DNA of 64,000 nucleotides from Oscillospiraceae bacterium (lineage in GTDB: Bacteria; Bacillota; Clostridia; Oscillospirales; Oscillospiraceae): positions 1 through 64,000 of the forward strand of contig JAFSBW010000026.1 of assembly GCA_017437095.1 (NCBI GenBank), in the 5' to 3' direction. This document shows, piece after piece, positions 31,299 through 40,640 of this stretch. The notes under the pieces are model-generated. The model ran no database searches. It saw nothing but the letters and a program-made list of their open reading frames with translations, and had not been told where the DNA came from. The position numbers were made by a program, and so were the translations under genes. Numbering within the stretch: the first letter of the stretch is position 1; the number at the start of each line of letters is the position of its first letter.

Positions 31299-33425
31299 AT
31301 GAGTGTACTAACCGATCTGATCTATGGCGGCGCGAATGCTGTTGCCGGGCTTACTGAGGGCGCGGTCAACGAGGCGATCGCCAACTACGGCGCTGACCGC
31401 AGCGTTGCTTTTCCCGATACCGCTTATTATTTTCCCACCATCTACGCCGCTACCGGCGTAAAGGTAAAAACCCTGGGGGACTTGACCGCCTGCGTAGGCG
31501 TTCTTAAAAGCCTGATTACGGGTCAGGAAGACCTGGGCCAGGCCCTGAACGCCGGCCTGGCTACCGCTGTTGGCGCGGAGATCCTGGAGGGCTTGAAGTA
31601 TCTTGGCGGCGGCGATCCCTACGCGGGGGAGAGCGGCATCGGCTTCGTGCCGGACCCGGTCATCCGTTCCCTGGGCGTGCCCCTGGTTACCGGGGATATT
31701 CCCGGCGTAGCGGTCGTGCTGGGCAAGGCGGAGAATGCCGCGGATGCGGTGAAGGTGGTCAAGGACTACCAGAGCAAGGGCATCCTTACCTTCCTGGTAG
31801 GCGATGTGATCGAGCAATGCCTGGACGGCGGCGTAAAGGCTGGCCTGGAGTACCGGGTAGTGCCTCTGGGCCATGATGTTACCAGCGTGATCCATGTAGT
31901 TACCGTAGCTGTGCGTGCGGCCCTTATTTTCGGCAACCTTCAGGCAGGCGATCTGCCCGCCCTGCTGGATTATACCAAAAACCGGGTGCCCGCCTTTGTA
32001 AACACCTTCGGCCCCATCGACAGCGTAGTAGTTTCCGCCGGCGCAGGCGCCATCGCCCTGGGCTTCCCCGTGGTTGTGGATATCGACCTGGGAGAAAATC
32101 AGGTAAGCGGCGCCCTGGAATCCGTTTGCGACCATAACGAAACCGTAAAAAAATCCCTGGAGCTGCGTAATATCAAGGTAAAGGTCAGCGAGCTGGCCCT
32201 GCCCGTTGCCTTTGCCGCCGCCTTTGAAGGCGAGATCATCCGCAAGCGGGATATGCACAACGAGTGCTGGTCATCCAAGAATCCCACCGCGGAGCTGGTG
32301 GTCATGCGCCAGCTGGATGAAGTGGAGGATCACAAGTTTACCCTCATCGGCCCGGATCTGCACGAAGCCAGAGAGCTGGCCCTGGTCAGCTTTGTGGAAG
32401 TGGCGGGCAAGAAGATGCAGGTGGACTTTGAGAGCGTCATCGAGCGCAAGATCCATACCTGGCTAAACTATATGGAGGGCGTAATGCATACCGGCCAGCG
32501 CAATCAGGTGCGAGTGCGTGTTTCCAACGCCGCCTTTGAAGCGGGCCTGCGGCTGAAGGACTTTGCCGAGGTGCTGTATGTTAAGATCATGGAAGAGTTT
32601 GAGGCTGTGGTGGATAAGTGCCAGGTTACCATCATCACTGAGCCCGTCCAGGCCGCTGCCTTCCGGGATGAGCAGGCTATGCCCCGCTATGCCCAGCGGG
32701 ATAACCGCCTGGCTTCCATGACCGATGAATCTGTAGACCGCTACTATACCTGCATCCTCTGCCAGAGCTTTGCCCCTGCCCACTGCTGCGTGGTTACCCC
32801 CGAGCGCCTGGGCCTTTGCGGCGCGGTAAGCTGGCTGGATGCCAAGGCAACCAACGAGCTTAACCCCAGCGGCCCCTGCCAGCCCATCATCAAGGGCGTA
32901 TGTGCCGACGAGCGCACCGGCCGCTTCGACAGCGTGGATGCCATGGTGGGCGCTGCTACCCACGGCGCGGTGGAGAGCGTTACCCTCTATTCTCTGCTGG
33001 AAGACCCCATGACCAGCTGCGGCTGCTTCGAGTGCATTTGCGGCATTGAGCCGGTATCCAACGGCGTGATCGTGGTCAACCGGGAGTATAAGGGCATGAC
33101 CCCCAGCGGCATGACCTTCGGCGAGCTGGCCAGCTGCACCGGCGGCGGCGTGCAGACCCCCGGCTATATGGGCCACGGGCGGCACTTTATCGCCTCCAAA
33201 AAGTTCGTTTCCGCCGAGGGCGGCATCCAGCGCATTGTTTGGATGCCCAAGGAGCTAAAGGACGATGTGGCCGACCGCCTGAACGCCACCGCTTTGGAGC
33301 TGTACGGCATCGAAAACTTCTGCGACTACATCGCCGACGAGTATGTTACCACCGATTGCGAGGAGCTTTACGGCTGGCTGGCCGAAAAGGGCCACCCCGT
33401 GCTGGAAATGGAGCCGCTGATGTAA
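31299..33425 (+). CDS. acsB: Acetyl-CoA synthase subunit of CODH/ACS
   Basis: 708 aa. It joins the methyl group from CoFeSP, CO and CoA to acetyl-CoA at the A-cluster. The cluster ligands are intact: C485, C488, C497 and C507 (CILCQ ... CCV ... LCG) for the 4Fe-4S cubane, and the C574-G575-C576 motif for the distal nickel, with the same spacing as characterised bacterial enzymes. The N-terminal CODH-contact domain is present, so it is the long bacterial form. A GGGAGG site precedes the ATG. The usual neighbour acsA is absent from the window. Followed by a strong terminator. Confidence 0.97.
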   Translation: MSVLTDLIYGGANAVAGLTEGAVNEAIANYGADRSVAFPDTAYYFPTIYAATGVKVKTLGDLTACVGVLKSLITGQEDLGQALNAGLATAVGAEILEGLKYLGGGDPYAGESGIGFVPDPVIRSLGVPLVTGDIPGVAVVLGKAENAADAVKVVKDYQSKGILTFLVGDVIEQCLDGGVKAGLEYRVVPLGHDVTSVIHVVTVAVRAALIFGNLQAGDLPALLDYTKNRVPAFVNTFGPIDSVVVSAGAGAIALGFPVVVDIDLGENQVSGALESVCDHNETVKKSLELRNIKVKVSELALPVAFAAAFEGEIIRKRDMHNECWSSKNPTAELVVMRQLDEVEDHKFTLIGPDLHEARELALVSFVEVAGKKMQVDFESVIERKIHTWLNYMEGVMHTGQRNQVRVRVSNAAFEAGLRLKDFAEVLYVKIMEEFEAVVDKCQVTIITEPVQAAAFRDEQAMPRYAQRDNRLASMTDESVDRYYTCILCQSFAPAHCCVVTPERLGLCGAVSWLDAKATNELNPSGPCQPIIKGVCADERTGRFDSVDAMVGAATHGAVESVTLYSLLEDPMTSCGCFECICGIEPVSNGVIVVNREYKGMTPSGMTFGELASCTGGGVQTPGYMGHGRHFIASKKFVSAEGGIQRIVWMPKELKDDVADRLNATALELYGIENFCDYIADEYVTTDCEELYGWLAEKGHPVLEMEPLM

Positions 33426-33452
33426 TTGCGGCCATCTCTAAATTAATACCCG

Positions 33453-33486
33453 CGGCAGGGAGATCATTCTCCCTGCCGTTTCTTTT
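33453..33486 (+). terminator. Intrinsic terminator of acsB
   Basis: Perfect 11-base stem CGGCAGGGAGA/TCTCCCTGCCG with a TCAT loop, then TTTCTTTTT. Confidence 0.92.
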
Positions 33487-33632
33487 TGCGAATTAACAAA
33501 ACTTAAACATTTCGCAAAAATATTCAAAACATCCCCGAGTTATGATATGGCCGTAAGATGGATGGCAGCGGAAAATGCCATCCCCGGCCAACGCCGGAAA
33601 CATGAAAAACAAGAAAGGTTAGGGTAACAACA

Positions 33633-33938
33633 ATGGGTATTAAGGAATTTTTCAAGAAGGCATTTGCAGATATGAAGGCCAGCGCCAGAGCGCAGCACGA
33701 GGTTGACAAGGCCGAGTTCCAGGCTGCCAAGGCAGAGGCCAAGGCCAATTTTGAGGAAAACAGAGGCCACAATACCTTCGCCAAGGCCAAGGCCGACGCC
33801 AAGAAGAACTGGGACGATGCCCATATGTCTCCCGCTGAACGCACCGCTAAGATGAACGCCCAGCGCGAGGAAAAGCTGGCCCAGGCAAAGCAGCGCATCG
33901 ACGCAGCCAACGAGCGCTACGAGGCCGCTAAGAAGTAA
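33633..33938 (+). CDS. Small charged coiled-coil protein
   Basis: 101 aa, almost entirely helical, rich in Ala, Lys, Glu and Gln, with no membrane segment and no Cys. An amphipathic start (MGIKEFFKKAFADMK) could touch a membrane. AAAGGTTAGGG precedes the ATG. It lies 68 bases before the first ABC module and may belong to that locus. The family is not recognised; a PspA/phage-shock-like or structural role is conceivable but not shown. Confidence 0.7.
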   Translation: MGIKEFFKKAFADMKASARAQHEVDKAEFQAAKAEAKANFEENRGHNTFAKAKADAKKNWDDAHMSPAERTAKMNAQREEKLAQAKQRIDAANERYEAAKK

Positions 33939-34006
33939 ACCGAATTTTCCGGTGGCGAGGTGGATCACCCAACCTCGCCACTCTTTGGTAAAAGGAGATA
34001 ATCAAA

Positions 34007-34909
34007 ATGAACGCAATCGAGATCCGAAACCTTTCCAAAAGCTTTCGCAGCTTGTACGCCGTGGATCACCTGAATATGACCGTTCCCGTGGGAGCGATCT
34101 ATGGCTTCATCGGTGAGAACGGCTCCGGTAAGTCTACAACTATGAAGCTGCTTTGCGGCCATCTTGTGCCGGACGGGGGCTCTATCCGCCTTTTCGGCCG
34201 GGACTATACCGACCCCGGCGTCCGCGCCAGAGTGGGCGCGCTGATCGAAAACGCCGGCTGTTTTCCCAATTCCAGCGTTTACCAGAACCTGCGGATGCAG
34301 ACCATCAACCTGGGCCTGCAGAACCCGGACGAGGAGATCCGGCGGGTGCTGCGCATCGTGCGCATGGAAGAGCACGCCCAGCTCAAGTTCAAAAAATGCT
34401 CCCTGGGCATGAAGCAGCGCATCGGCATCGCCATGGCCCTGCTGGGCGACCCGGCGCTGCTGATTTTGGATGAGCCGATCAACGGCCTGGATACCGACGG
34501 CATGCGCATTATGCGGGAGATTTTGCTGGATATTACGGGCAATTACGGTTGCACCGTGCTGATCTCCTCCCACATTCTGGGAGAGCTGGAAAAGATCGCT
34601 ACCCACTACGGAATTATCCGCCGGGGCAGAATGATTATGGAGATCTCCGCCCAGGAGATGGATGCCAGAGCCCAGGTGTTCGTATCTTTAAAGACCAAGG
34701 ATATGGCAGGGGCAAAGCAGGCCCTTTCGGAAAAATTCGCGGATGTACGCTTCGACGGGGAGTACCTCCGGGTGTACGATGTTCAGGACAGCGCTGCCAT
34801 CGTAAACTACCTGATGCAAAAGGGCCACCCGGTGAGCCAGCTGAAAAAGAACAAGATCGGCCTGGAAGAATACTATGTAGAGCTGATGTCCGGCAAGGAG
34901 GATGCGTGA
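34007..34909 (+). CDS. ABC transporter ATPase, module 1
   Basis: 300 aa. Drug/bacteriocin-type ATPase (BcrA/LanF-like) with Walker A GENGSGKSTT, signature SLGMKQR, Walker B LLILDEPINGLD and a C-terminal extension of about 90 residues ending in GLEEYYVELM. AAAGGAGAT precedes the ATG. It pairs with the permease starting two bases after its stop. It is strongly similar to the second ATPase at 35761, so the two modules arose by duplication. Likely exports or expels peptides such as lantibiotics or bacitracin (family knowledge). Confidence 0.9.
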   Translation: MNAIEIRNLSKSFRSLYAVDHLNMTVPVGAIYGFIGENGSGKSTTMKLLCGHLVPDGGSIRLFGRDYTDPGVRARVGALIENAGCFPNSSVYQNLRMQTINLGLQNPDEEIRRVLRIVRMEEHAQLKFKKCSLGMKQRIGIAMALLGDPALLILDEPINGLDTDGMRIMREILLDITGNYGCTVLISSHILGELEKIATHYGIIRRGRMIMEISAQEMDARAQVFVSLKTKDMAGAKQALSEKFADVRFDGEYLRVYDVQDSAAIVNYLMQKGHPVSQLKKNKIGLEEYYVELMSGKEDA

Positions 34910-34910
34910 T

Positions 34911-35747
34911 ATGGAAAATACCCTGAAATTTGAAAACCCCACCTTCTCCCAGAGGATGAAGGGTATGCTGGGCGTAGACTTTTACCGTCTGCTGCACACC
35001 CCTATGTTTTATATTTTCCTGGCCATTGCCGCCATTATCCCGGCTATGGTATCGGCTATGACCATGATGCCCGACCAGAACGGCAACACCATGCAGCCCC
35101 TTTACGACAATGTCTGGCAGATCATTGCGGCGAAAAAGCCCCTGTATGTGATCGAAAGTATTGCCGACTACGCCAATATGAACATGGTATTCATCTTCGG
35201 CGGCATTATGGTATCCGTATTCATCGGCCACGATTATAAGAGCGGCTATGTTAAGCAGCTGTTTACTACCCACGCCAAAAAGCAGGACTATATGATCTCC
35301 AAGACCCTTACCTGCGCTTTCGCCATGGCCTGCATGTGCGGCAGCTATCTGATCGGCGGCGTGGCAGGCGGCGCGTTCGCCGGGTATCGCTGGGAAGTCA
35401 ATGCAGGCTCTCTGATCATTGCCATTTTGGGCAAGATGGTTATGAGCCTGGGCTGGGCCAGCCTGTATACCTTCTTAAATGTGATCTTCCGCAGATATTT
35501 TGGGGTGAGCGTGGCCTCCTCCTTCTTTTTCGGCACGGGTATTTTGATCATCGGCGCGGCAGCCATTGTGGAGCGGCTCGGTCTGCCTGCGGGCTTTTTG
35601 AATGTCTTCCTCTACGGCGCTTCCGTCAACGCCTGCCTGGCAAGCGGCTTTTCCGCGCTGCTCATCTGCGCCGGGGTATCCGCTGCCTGGGCTGTGATCT
35701 ACAATCTGGCAGGAACCATCATCCTGAATAAAAGCGATGTTTACTAA
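34911..35747 (+). CDS. ABC-2 type permease, module 1
   Basis: 278 aa from the ATG at 34911 (AAGGAGG within the end of the ATPase gene); the ATG at 34902 overlaps that site. About six membrane helices with a first large outside loop (MMPDQNGNTMQPL). A BcrB/LanE-like immunity or resistance permease. It is followed after 13 bases by the second module. Confidence 0.85.
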   Translation: MENTLKFENPTFSQRMKGMLGVDFYRLLHTPMFYIFLAIAAIIPAMVSAMTMMPDQNGNTMQPLYDNVWQIIAAKKPLYVIESIADYANMNMVFIFGGIMVSVFIGHDYKSGYVKQLFTTHAKKQDYMISKTLTCAFAMACMCGSYLIGGVAGGAFAGYRWEVNAGSLIIAILGKMVMSLGWASLYTFLNVIFRRYFGVSVASSFFFGTGILIIGAAAIVERLGLPAGFLNVFLYGASVNACLASGFSALLICAGVSAAWAVIYNLAGTIILNKSDVY

Positions 35748-35760
35748 GGAGGCGGCAACC

Positions 35761-36660
35761 ATGAACGCAATTGAGATCAAAGACCTTTCCAAGAATTTTG
35801 GCCCCAAGCAAGCGGTTTGCGGCCTGAATATGACCGTTCCCATGGGCGCGATCTATGGCTTTATTGGCGAGAACGGCTCCGGAAAATCTACCACCGAGAA
35901 GATGATCTGCGGCCTGATCCCCAAAAGCGGCGGCACTATCCGCCTCTACGGCAAGGACCATACCGACGAAGCGGTAAGAGCCGGAATGGGCGTACTCATT
36001 GAAGCCCCGGGGTGCTTTCCCGGCCTTACCGTGTGGGACAATATGATGCTCCAGGCGGCAAATCTGGCCATAGCCAACGCGGAAGCAGAGGTGATCCGGG
36101 CGCTGAAAACCGTCCGCATGGAGGGCGCGGCGGGCAACAAGTATAAAAACTGCTCCCTGGGCATGAAACAGAGAGTGGGCATCGCCATGGCTCTGCTGGG
36201 GGACCCGAAGCTGCTGGTGCTGGATGAGCCTCTGAACGGCCTGGATGCCGACGGCATGCGCATCATGCGGGAAGTGTTTACCGATATTGTGAGCGACGGC
36301 AAGCGCAGCATCCTGGTTTCTTCCCATCTGCTGGGCGAGCTGCAGAAAGTAGCTACCCACTACGGCATCATCCGCCACGGCAAGATGATCCGCCAGATGA
36401 CCGCCCAGGAGCTGGAGGAAAGCTGCCGCACCTATATCGCCCTGAAAAGCGATACTATGAGCAAGGCAAAGGCTCTGCTTGGCTGCAGGTACAACCGGGT
36501 AGAAGAGGACGAAGCCGGCTATCTGCGTGTCTACGACCCGGTAACGCCGGAGGATGTGGTAACCTACTTGTATGAAAGCGGCATCCCGGTTACTGAGATC
36601 ATGACCGATAAGATCGGCCTGGAAGAATACTATATCGACCTGATGAAGGAGGGGGAATAA
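35761..36660 (+). CDS. ABC transporter ATPase, module 2
   Basis: 299 aa from the ATG at 35761 after AAGGAGG; readings from 35737 run through the end of the permease. Walker A GENGSGKSTT, signature SLGMKQRV, Walker B LLVLDEPLNGLD and a C-terminal end GLEEYYIDLM. The N-terminal 40 residues and both motif regions closely match module 1, indicating tandem duplication followed by divergence of the C-terminal third. Confidence 0.9.
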   Translation: MNAIEIKDLSKNFGPKQAVCGLNMTVPMGAIYGFIGENGSGKSTTEKMICGLIPKSGGTIRLYGKDHTDEAVRAGMGVLIEAPGCFPGLTVWDNMMLQAANLAIANAEAEVIRALKTVRMEGAAGNKYKNCSLGMKQRVGIAMALLGDPKLLVLDEPLNGLDADGMRIMREVFTDIVSDGKRSILVSSHLLGELQKVATHYGIIRHGKMIRQMTAQELEESCRTYIALKSDTMSKAKALLGCRYNRVEEDEAGYLRVYDPVTPEDVVTYLYESGIPVTEIMTDKIGLEEYYIDLMKEGE

Positions 36661-36661
36661 A

Positions 36662-37474
36662 ATGGAAGCAGTTACCTTTCCGCGTTATAGCTTCGCCAAG
36701 CGCCTTCGCAGCATGCTGAAGGTGGATTTTAAGAGAATGTTCAAGTCCCGGCTTTTTTACATCCTTTTGGCCTGCGCCCTGGTTATGCCCATTTTGATGA
36801 CGGTAATGATGACCATGATGGACGGCTCTGTTTCCGTTGACCCCCAAACCGGGGTGGAAACGGTGATCCACGGCCCGGAAAATACCTGGCAGTCCATCGG
36901 CACACTGCCCACCGCCGACGGCGCAGCCATGGGCGGCATGGATGTAATGGCCATGTGCAATATCAATATGATGTTTATGCTGGTTTGCGTATTCGTGTGT
37001 ATTTTCATCTGCGATGATTTCCGCAGCGGCTACGCAAAAAACCTCTTTACCGTAAGAGCCAGAAAGGGCGACTATGTGATCTCCAAAACCCTGGCAGGCT
37101 TTGTCTGCGGCGCGCTGATGCTTATTTGCTACTTTGCGGGCGCGGTGCTGGGCGGCGGAATCTGCGGGCTGTCCTTTGCCTTTCCCGGCTTCTCGGCGGG
37201 CAGCCTTGTGCTGTGCATGATCGCCAAGGTGTTTTTGATGCCGGTATTCGTAGCCATCTTTGTGCTCATCAGCGTGGCGGCTAAGCAGAAGGCCTGGCTG
37301 TCCATCTGTGGCAGCCTGGGCGGCGGTATGCTGCTGTTTATGACGGTTTCGCTGATCACGCCCCTGAATGCTACTGTCATCCATCCCATCCTCACTCTGG
37401 CCGGAGGCCTGATCTTTGCTGTTGGCCTGGGTTTTGCCAGCCGCCGGGTGCTGGATACTACCAGCCTGGTATAG
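36662..37474 (+). CDS. ABC-2 type permease, module 2
   Basis: 270 aa, about six membrane helices, with the same RLRSMLKVDFKRM start pattern as the module 1 permease (QRMKGMLGVDFYRL). The outside loop between helices 1 and 2 is longer and contains VETVIHGPENTWQS. It starts one base after the ATPase stop. The 120 bases downstream hold the promoter of the two-component system. Confidence 0.85.
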   Translation: MEAVTFPRYSFAKRLRSMLKVDFKRMFKSRLFYILLACALVMPILMTVMMTMMDGSVSVDPQTGVETVIHGPENTWQSIGTLPTADGAAMGGMDVMAMCNINMMFMLVCVFVCIFICDDFRSGYAKNLFTVRARKGDYVISKTLAGFVCGALMLICYFAGAVLGGGICGLSFAFPGFSAGSLVLCMIAKVFLMPVFVAIFVLISVAAKQKAWLSICGSLGGGMLLFMTVSLITPLNATVIHPILTLAGGLIFAVGLGFASRRVLDTTSLV

Positions 37475-37536
37475 CCGCGGCATTTTTAGGCGGCAAACCG
37501 AAAATTTCGGCTTATTTTCCAAAACGCAAACAATTC

Positions 37537-37565
37537 TTTAACATTTGGCTGCTATCATGTATAAT
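37537..37565 (+). promoter_or_regulatory. Promoter of the two-component system
   Basis: TTTAAC (37537-37542), 17 bases, TATAAT (37560-37565), then GCGGAGGT and the ATG at 37595. Confidence 0.7.
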
Positions 37566-37594
37566 AAAATGGAGAAAAATGCGGAGGTAGCGAA

Positions 37595-38266
37595 ATGTTT
37601 AAGATTTTGGTAGTAGAAGACGACCGGGAGCTGAACAAGACCGTTTGCTCCTTTTTGAATCACAGCGGCTACGAGGCGGTAGGCTGCCTGAACGCCGGCG
37701 AGGGCTACGACGCGCTGTACGGGAATATGTTTGACCTGATCGTATCGGATATTATGATGCCCGGCATCGACGGCTTTGAGTTCGCCCGGAATGTCCGGGA
37801 GCTGAATCAGGAAATTCCCATCCTTTTTATGACCGCCCGGGACGATATCGCCTCCAAGCAGCGGGGCTTTCGCATCGGCGTGGACGACTATATGGTAAAG
37901 CCCATCGATCTGGACGAGCTGTTTTTGCGCATCGGCGCGCTGCTGCGCCGGGCAAAGATCGCCGCTTCCCGGAAGCTGGAGATCGGCAGCTTTGTGATGG
38001 ATGCCGACGAGCATACCGCCTACTTGGCGGGCGAAGAGATCTCCCTGACCAACCGGGAGTTCAGCATCCTCTATAAGCTGCTCAGCTACCCCAAAAAGAC
38101 CTTTACCCGCACCCAGCTTATGGACGAATTTTGGGATGCGGATACGGATACCGCCCCCAGAGCGGTGGATGTTTACATGACCAAGCTGCGCTCCAAGCTG
38201 TCCGATTGCCAGGATTTTGAGATCAAGACCGTTCACGGCCTGGGCTATAAGGCGGTGATCAAATGA
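37595..38266 (+). CDS. OmpR/PhoB-family response regulator
   Basis: 223 aa. An N-terminal receiver domain with acidic D9/D10, phospho-acceptor D52 in VSDIMMPG, Thr in MTAR and Lys in MVKP. A C-terminal winged helix (about 130-223) with TNREFSILYKLL and VHGLGYKAVI. It overlaps the kinase gene by four bases. It resembles VanR/BcrR-type regulators that control adjacent bacteriocin-resistance ABC modules, so it probably controls the two ABC modules upstream. Confidence 0.92.
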   Translation: MFKILVVEDDRELNKTVCSFLNHSGYEAVGCLNAGEGYDALYGNMFDLIVSDIMMPGIDGFEFARNVRELNQEIPILFMTARDDIASKQRGFRIGVDDYMVKPIDLDELFLRIGALLRRAKIAASRKLEIGSFVMDADEHTAYLAGEEISLTNREFSILYKLLSYPKKTFTRTQLMDEFWDADTDTAPRAVDVYMTKLRSKLSDCQDFEIKTVHGLGYKAVIK

Positions 38267-39336
38267 AAAAGGGCAGCATCGTCAAAACGGCGCTGAAATG
38301 GATCAACCATTATTTTGTGTTCTTTTTGCTGGCGGCTTTTGTGATCACCTGCTGCACCATGCTTTTTGTATCCACCCTGCGGGATACTTTGCACCTAACC
38401 CTGACCAGCCAGAACATCCAAGTTGCCGCAAAGCTTACCTTTTGGAATGTGGTGCTTTTGAGCGGAATTTTTACGGTCTTTGATATCATTCGCCGTAAGC
38501 TTACGGTGGAGCGCCCGGTAAAAAGCATTACCGATGCCGCGGAGCGGATCATCCAGGGAGATTTTTCCGTGCGGCTGGAACAGCCCAAGCACCTGGGCGC
38601 GGACGATACCTTCAACCGCATTATCGATTGCTTTAACAAAATGGCCCAGGAGCTGGGCAGCGTAGAAACTCTACGCAGCGATTTTATTGCCACGGTATCC
38701 CACGAAATGAAGACCCCTCTGGCGGTGATGCAGAATTACGGCACCCTTTTGCAAAGCCCAAACCTTAGCGAAGAAAAGCGCCTGGAGTACGCCAAGGGGG
38801 TTACGGAGGGCGCTCGGCGCCTGGCGGATATGATGACCAATATCCTCAAGCTCAACCGCCTGGAAAACCAGCAGATCTATCCCCAGGCAGCTCCCTTTGA
38901 CCTGGGGGAGCAGCTTTGCCAATGCCTTTTACAGTTTGAAAATGTATGGGAAAGCCGGCAGATCAAGATCGAAACGGACATTGGGGAAAATATCCGGGTA
39001 AATGCCGACCAGGAGCTGCTGAGCCATGTTTGGAACAACCTGTTTTCCAACGCTTTTAAATTCACCCCGCCCGGAGGCAAGGTAAGCGTAAGCCTGACCG
39101 CTACGGAGCATCATGCCATTGTAAGAGTTGCGGATACCGGCTGCGGCATGACGCCGGAGGTTGGCGCCCACATCTTTGAAAAATTCTATCAGGCGGATAC
39201 CTCCCGGGCTACCCAGGGCAACGGCCTGGGCCTGGCGCTGGTAAAGCGGGTGGTGGATATTCTCCAGGGGGAGATCCGTGTGGAAAGCGGCGTAGGGAAA
39301 GGCTCTGCCTTTACGGTAAAGATCGGTAGGTGCTGA
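38263..39336 (+). CDS. Sensor histidine kinase
   Basis: 357 aa. Two membrane helices (about 18-40 and 60-80) with a short outside loop of under 20 residues, a HAMP-like region, then HisKA with H147 in VSHEMKTPL, N box NNLFSNAFKFTPPGG, and G boxes DTGCGM and GNGLGLALVK. The tiny sensor loop fits intramembrane-sensing kinases that respond to envelope stress or to their ABC transporter (BceS-like logic). Partner of the preceding regulator. Confidence 0.92.
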   Translation: MKKGSIVKTALKWINHYFVFFLLAAFVITCCTMLFVSTLRDTLHLTLTSQNIQVAAKLTFWNVVLLSGIFTVFDIIRRKLTVERPVKSITDAAERIIQGDFSVRLEQPKHLGADDTFNRIIDCFNKMAQELGSVETLRSDFIATVSHEMKTPLAVMQNYGTLLQSPNLSEEKRLEYAKGVTEGARRLADMMTNILKLNRLENQQIYPQAAPFDLGEQLCQCLLQFENVWESRQIKIETDIGENIRVNADQELLSHVWNNLFSNAFKFTPPGGKVSVSLTATEHHAIVRVADTGCGMTPEVGAHIFEKFYQADTSRATQGNGLGLALVKRVVDILQGEIRVESGVGKGSAFTVKIGRC

Positions 39337-39337
39337 C

Positions 39338-40222
39338 ATGAACTGGAAAAAACTGGGGAAAGCCCTTCTTTTCCCCCATATGGCCATTATGATCCTCCTG
39401 ATCCCGGTAGCTACCGTGTTTTTGGTGTACTCCATGGTGTTTTTGGGTACCAGCTCGCCGGTGGCCATCGCTTCCTATATGCTGTCTGCCTATACGCTTA
39501 CCGTCTGGTGCTTTAAGCTGCCGTACCTGATCCGGTTTTTCCGCACCTTTAAAAATGAGAACAAATACGCCCTGATCTGGCGCAATGATACGAAGCTGAG
39601 AGTGAACACTTCGCTCTATGCCGGCCTGCTGTGGAACACCGCCTACGCCCTGCTCCAGCTGGGCATGGGCTTTTGGCACAAAAGCTTCTGGTTTTTCTCC
39701 CTGGCGGCCTACTATATCTGCCTGGGCGTTATGCGCTTTTTCCTGCTGCGCTATACCCTGCACCACAAGCCTGGGGAGAAGCTGATGAAAGAGCTTCGCA
39801 AATACCGCGCCTGCGGCATCGTATTTCTGCTTTTGAACCTGGCGCTGACCCTGATGATCTTCTTTATGGTGTACTGGAACCGCACCTTCCGCCACCACGA
39901 GATCACCACCATTGCCTTGGCGGCCTTTACCTTTACCTCTCTGACCCTCGCCATCATCAACATTATCCGTTATCGGAAATATAACAGCCCCGTTTATTCT
40001 GCCGCGAAGGCCATCAGCCTGGCTTCCGCCTTGGTGAGTATGCTTACTCTGGAAGCCACCATGCTGACTACCTTTAATGATGGCACCATGACTCTAACGG
40101 CTCGCCGCTTATTTCTGGGCCTGTCCGGCGGCGTGATCTCTATATTGATCATCGCCATGGCGGTTTACATGATCCGGCAGGCAAATAAAAAGATCAAGCT
40201 GCTGAAAGCGGCAAAGGAGTAA
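39338..40222 (+). CDS. Hypothetical multi-pass membrane protein
   Basis: 294 aa with about eight membrane helices, the first pair just after a short basic N-terminus (MNWKKLGKALLFPH). Basic loops and a Lys-rich C-terminus (RQANKKIKLLKAAKE). It starts one base after the kinase stop, so it is in the same transcript and may help sense or resist envelope stress. No family recognised. Confidence 0.75.
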   Translation: MNWKKLGKALLFPHMAIMILLIPVATVFLVYSMVFLGTSSPVAIASYMLSAYTLTVWCFKLPYLIRFFRTFKNENKYALIWRNDTKLRVNTSLYAGLLWNTAYALLQLGMGFWHKSFWFFSLAAYYICLGVMRFFLLRYTLHHKPGEKLMKELRKYRACGIVFLLLNLALTLMIFFMVYWNRTFRHHEITTIALAAFTFTSLTLAIINIIRYRKYNSPVYSAAKAISLASALVSMLTLEATMLTTFNDGTMTLTARRLFLGLSGGVISILIIAMAVYMIRQANKKIKLLKAAKE

Positions 40223-40225
40223 TCT

Positions 40226-40633
40226 ATGAACAACCAAGAAAATCAAACCTTTGAATATACCTACTGCGCCAAGGAGCGGGAGGAGATCAAAGCCATCCGC
40301 CAAAAGTATGCCGCTCAGGAGCAGCCGGAGGATAAGCTGACTGCCCTTCGCCGCCTGGATGCCCAGGTGACCGAAAAGGCTACCGTAGTTTCTCTGGTGC
40401 TGGGCATTCTGGGGGCGCTGATCATGGGCAGCGGCATGAGCCTTGCTATGACGGATATCGGCGAAGTTTTCGGCCTGAATGCTGCGCCGGCAATGCTGGT
40501 GGGTATCGGCGTTGGCGTTGTAGGCATGGTGATGGCCGGCATGGCTTACCCCGCCTATAACCGCATGGTAAAAAAGCAGCGGGAAAAGATCGCCCCGGAG
40601 ATCCTGCGGCTCACCGACGAGCTTTTGCAGTAA
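40226..40633 (+). CDS. Small membrane protein, two helices
   Basis: 135 aa. A charged N-terminal 50 residues, then two membrane helices (about 53-75 and 85-105) with Gly-rich packing, and a basic amphipathic tail. Homologs are often mislabelled dihydropteridine reductase in Clostridia; nothing enzymatic is visible. Last gene of the two-component operon, followed by two terminators. Confidence 0.75.
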   Translation: MNNQENQTFEYTYCAKEREEIKAIRQKYAAQEQPEDKLTALRRLDAQVTEKATVVSLVLGILGALIMGSGMSLAMTDIGEVFGLNAAPAMLVGIGVGVVGMVMAGMAYPAYNRMVKKQREKIAPEILRLTDELLQ

Positions 40634-40640
40634 AGACTAT

